DNA of 13,445 nt from Dehalococcoidales bacterium (GTDB taxonomy: Bacteria; Chloroflexota; Dehalococcoidia; Dehalococcoidales; UBA3254), in the NCBI GenBank assembly GCA_028718465.1, contig JAQULX010000034.1, positions 1-13,445 of the forward strand, read 5' to 3'. Below the pieces are notes generated by a model that was not told the origin of the DNA, made no database searches, and saw only the letters and a list, made by a program, of their open reading frames with translations. Positions 13,179-13,445 of the stretch are shown here, in pieces. Positions within the stretch are counted from its first letter, which is position 1, and every line of letters begins with the position of its first letter. The position numbers and the translations under genes are program-made.

Positions 13179-13445
13179 ATGTATACTCAACAGGAAGATC
13201 TGGAAAACAGGGTAAAGAGTCTGATAGAGACTTTTCAGACCATCCCTGATCCAAGGAGGAATAACAAAAGCCGGCCTTTACCAGCCATCCTGGCCCTGGT
13301 CACGGCCGCCATGCTGAGAGGAGCCAAAAGTCTATATGCCATCTTTCAGTTGGAGGAATTACCCGGAGTGCGGCTGCTGGCAGCTTATACTCCACAGTCC
13401 GGTCTGAGGGCAAATGAAAGGACCCTGCTGCAGCGTTTGACCGCT
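13179..13445 (+). mobile_element. ISAs1-family (H-repeat-type) transposase, N-terminal part, cut by window edge
   Basis: An open frame from ATG 13179 to the window end gives 89 residues with no stop. The stretch FQTIPDPRRNNKSRPLPAI followed by LALVTAAMLRGAKSLYAI matches the N-terminal domain found in ISAs1-family transposases (DDE_Tnp_1-associated: F-x-x-I-x-DPR, then a hydrophobic helix with a G-A/C-x-S turn). The catalytic domain lies to the right of the window. The left end of the element should lie in 13111-13178, but no terminal inverted repeat can be defined without the other end. Only a weak AGGG precedes the start. Confidence 0.75.

Noticed and set aside
1..13445. CRISPR array, tRNA or rRNA genes
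   Set aside because: No regularly spaced repeats, cloverleaf-like segments or ribosomal RNA signatures were seen anywhere in the window.

Overview
The window looks like a stretch of chromosome from an anaerobic bacterium. GC content is near half by eye. Purine-rich Shine-Dalgarno sites of the AGGAG type precede most genes, and sigma70-like promoters can be read by eye. The gene content is rich in flavoproteins and low-potential iron-sulfur proteins: an Old Yellow Enzyme, two FAD_binding_2 oxidoreductases and a 2[4Fe-4S] ferredoxin. It also holds a UPF0237/UPF0210 pair. An anaerobic Firmicute (Peptococcaceae-like) or a Chloroflexi/Dehalococcoidia-type organism would fit, but the sequence has no taxonomic marker, so this is inference only.

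Layout. (1) 1-1407, minus strand: most of a GT20 trehalose-6-phosphate synthase, running off the left edge. (2) 1408-2095: a long non-coding region rich in small inverted repeats, ending in a promoter for (3) a Ktr/Trk-type K+ uptake pair, membrane subunit (2096-3619) plus RCK regulatory subunit (3630-4313). Trehalose synthesis and K+ uptake side by side suggest an osmotic-stress neighbourhood. (4) 4381-6453: a probable operon of a small cupin, an ACT-domain protein (UPF0237) and a PFL-family/UPF0210 protein. (5) A strong hairpin terminator separates this from a convergent minus-strand FAD-dependent oxidoreductase (6500-8101). (6) 8102-8544: a divergent regulatory region with promoters in both directions. 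(7) 8545-9450: a full-length IS240/IS6-like transposase homologue that keeps its zinc ribbon, helix-turn-helix and RNase-H-like scaffold, but in which all three DDE acidic positions appear to be replaced. (8) 9568-13110: a promoter followed by an electron-transfer gene set: OYE-type flavin oxidoreductase with a four-Cys cluster, a large FAD flavoprotein with a C-terminal DUF1667-like four-Cys domain, and a 2[4Fe-4S] ferredoxin. (9) 13179-13445: the N-terminus of an ISAs1-family (H-repeat-type) transposase cut by the right edge.

How it may work together. The ferredoxin, the iron-sulfur/FAD flavoprotein and the OYE enzyme plausibly form a chain that reduces or oxidises an activated C=C bond (enone, enoate or steroid-like substrate). 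The convergent flavoprotein at 6500-8101 may act on a related compound. The catalytically dead transposase-like protein lies between the two flavoenzyme units, has its own near-consensus promoter and overlaps a dyad. It is the best candidate here for something undescribed: a transposase turned DNA-binding regulator of the neighbouring redox genes. That role is inference.
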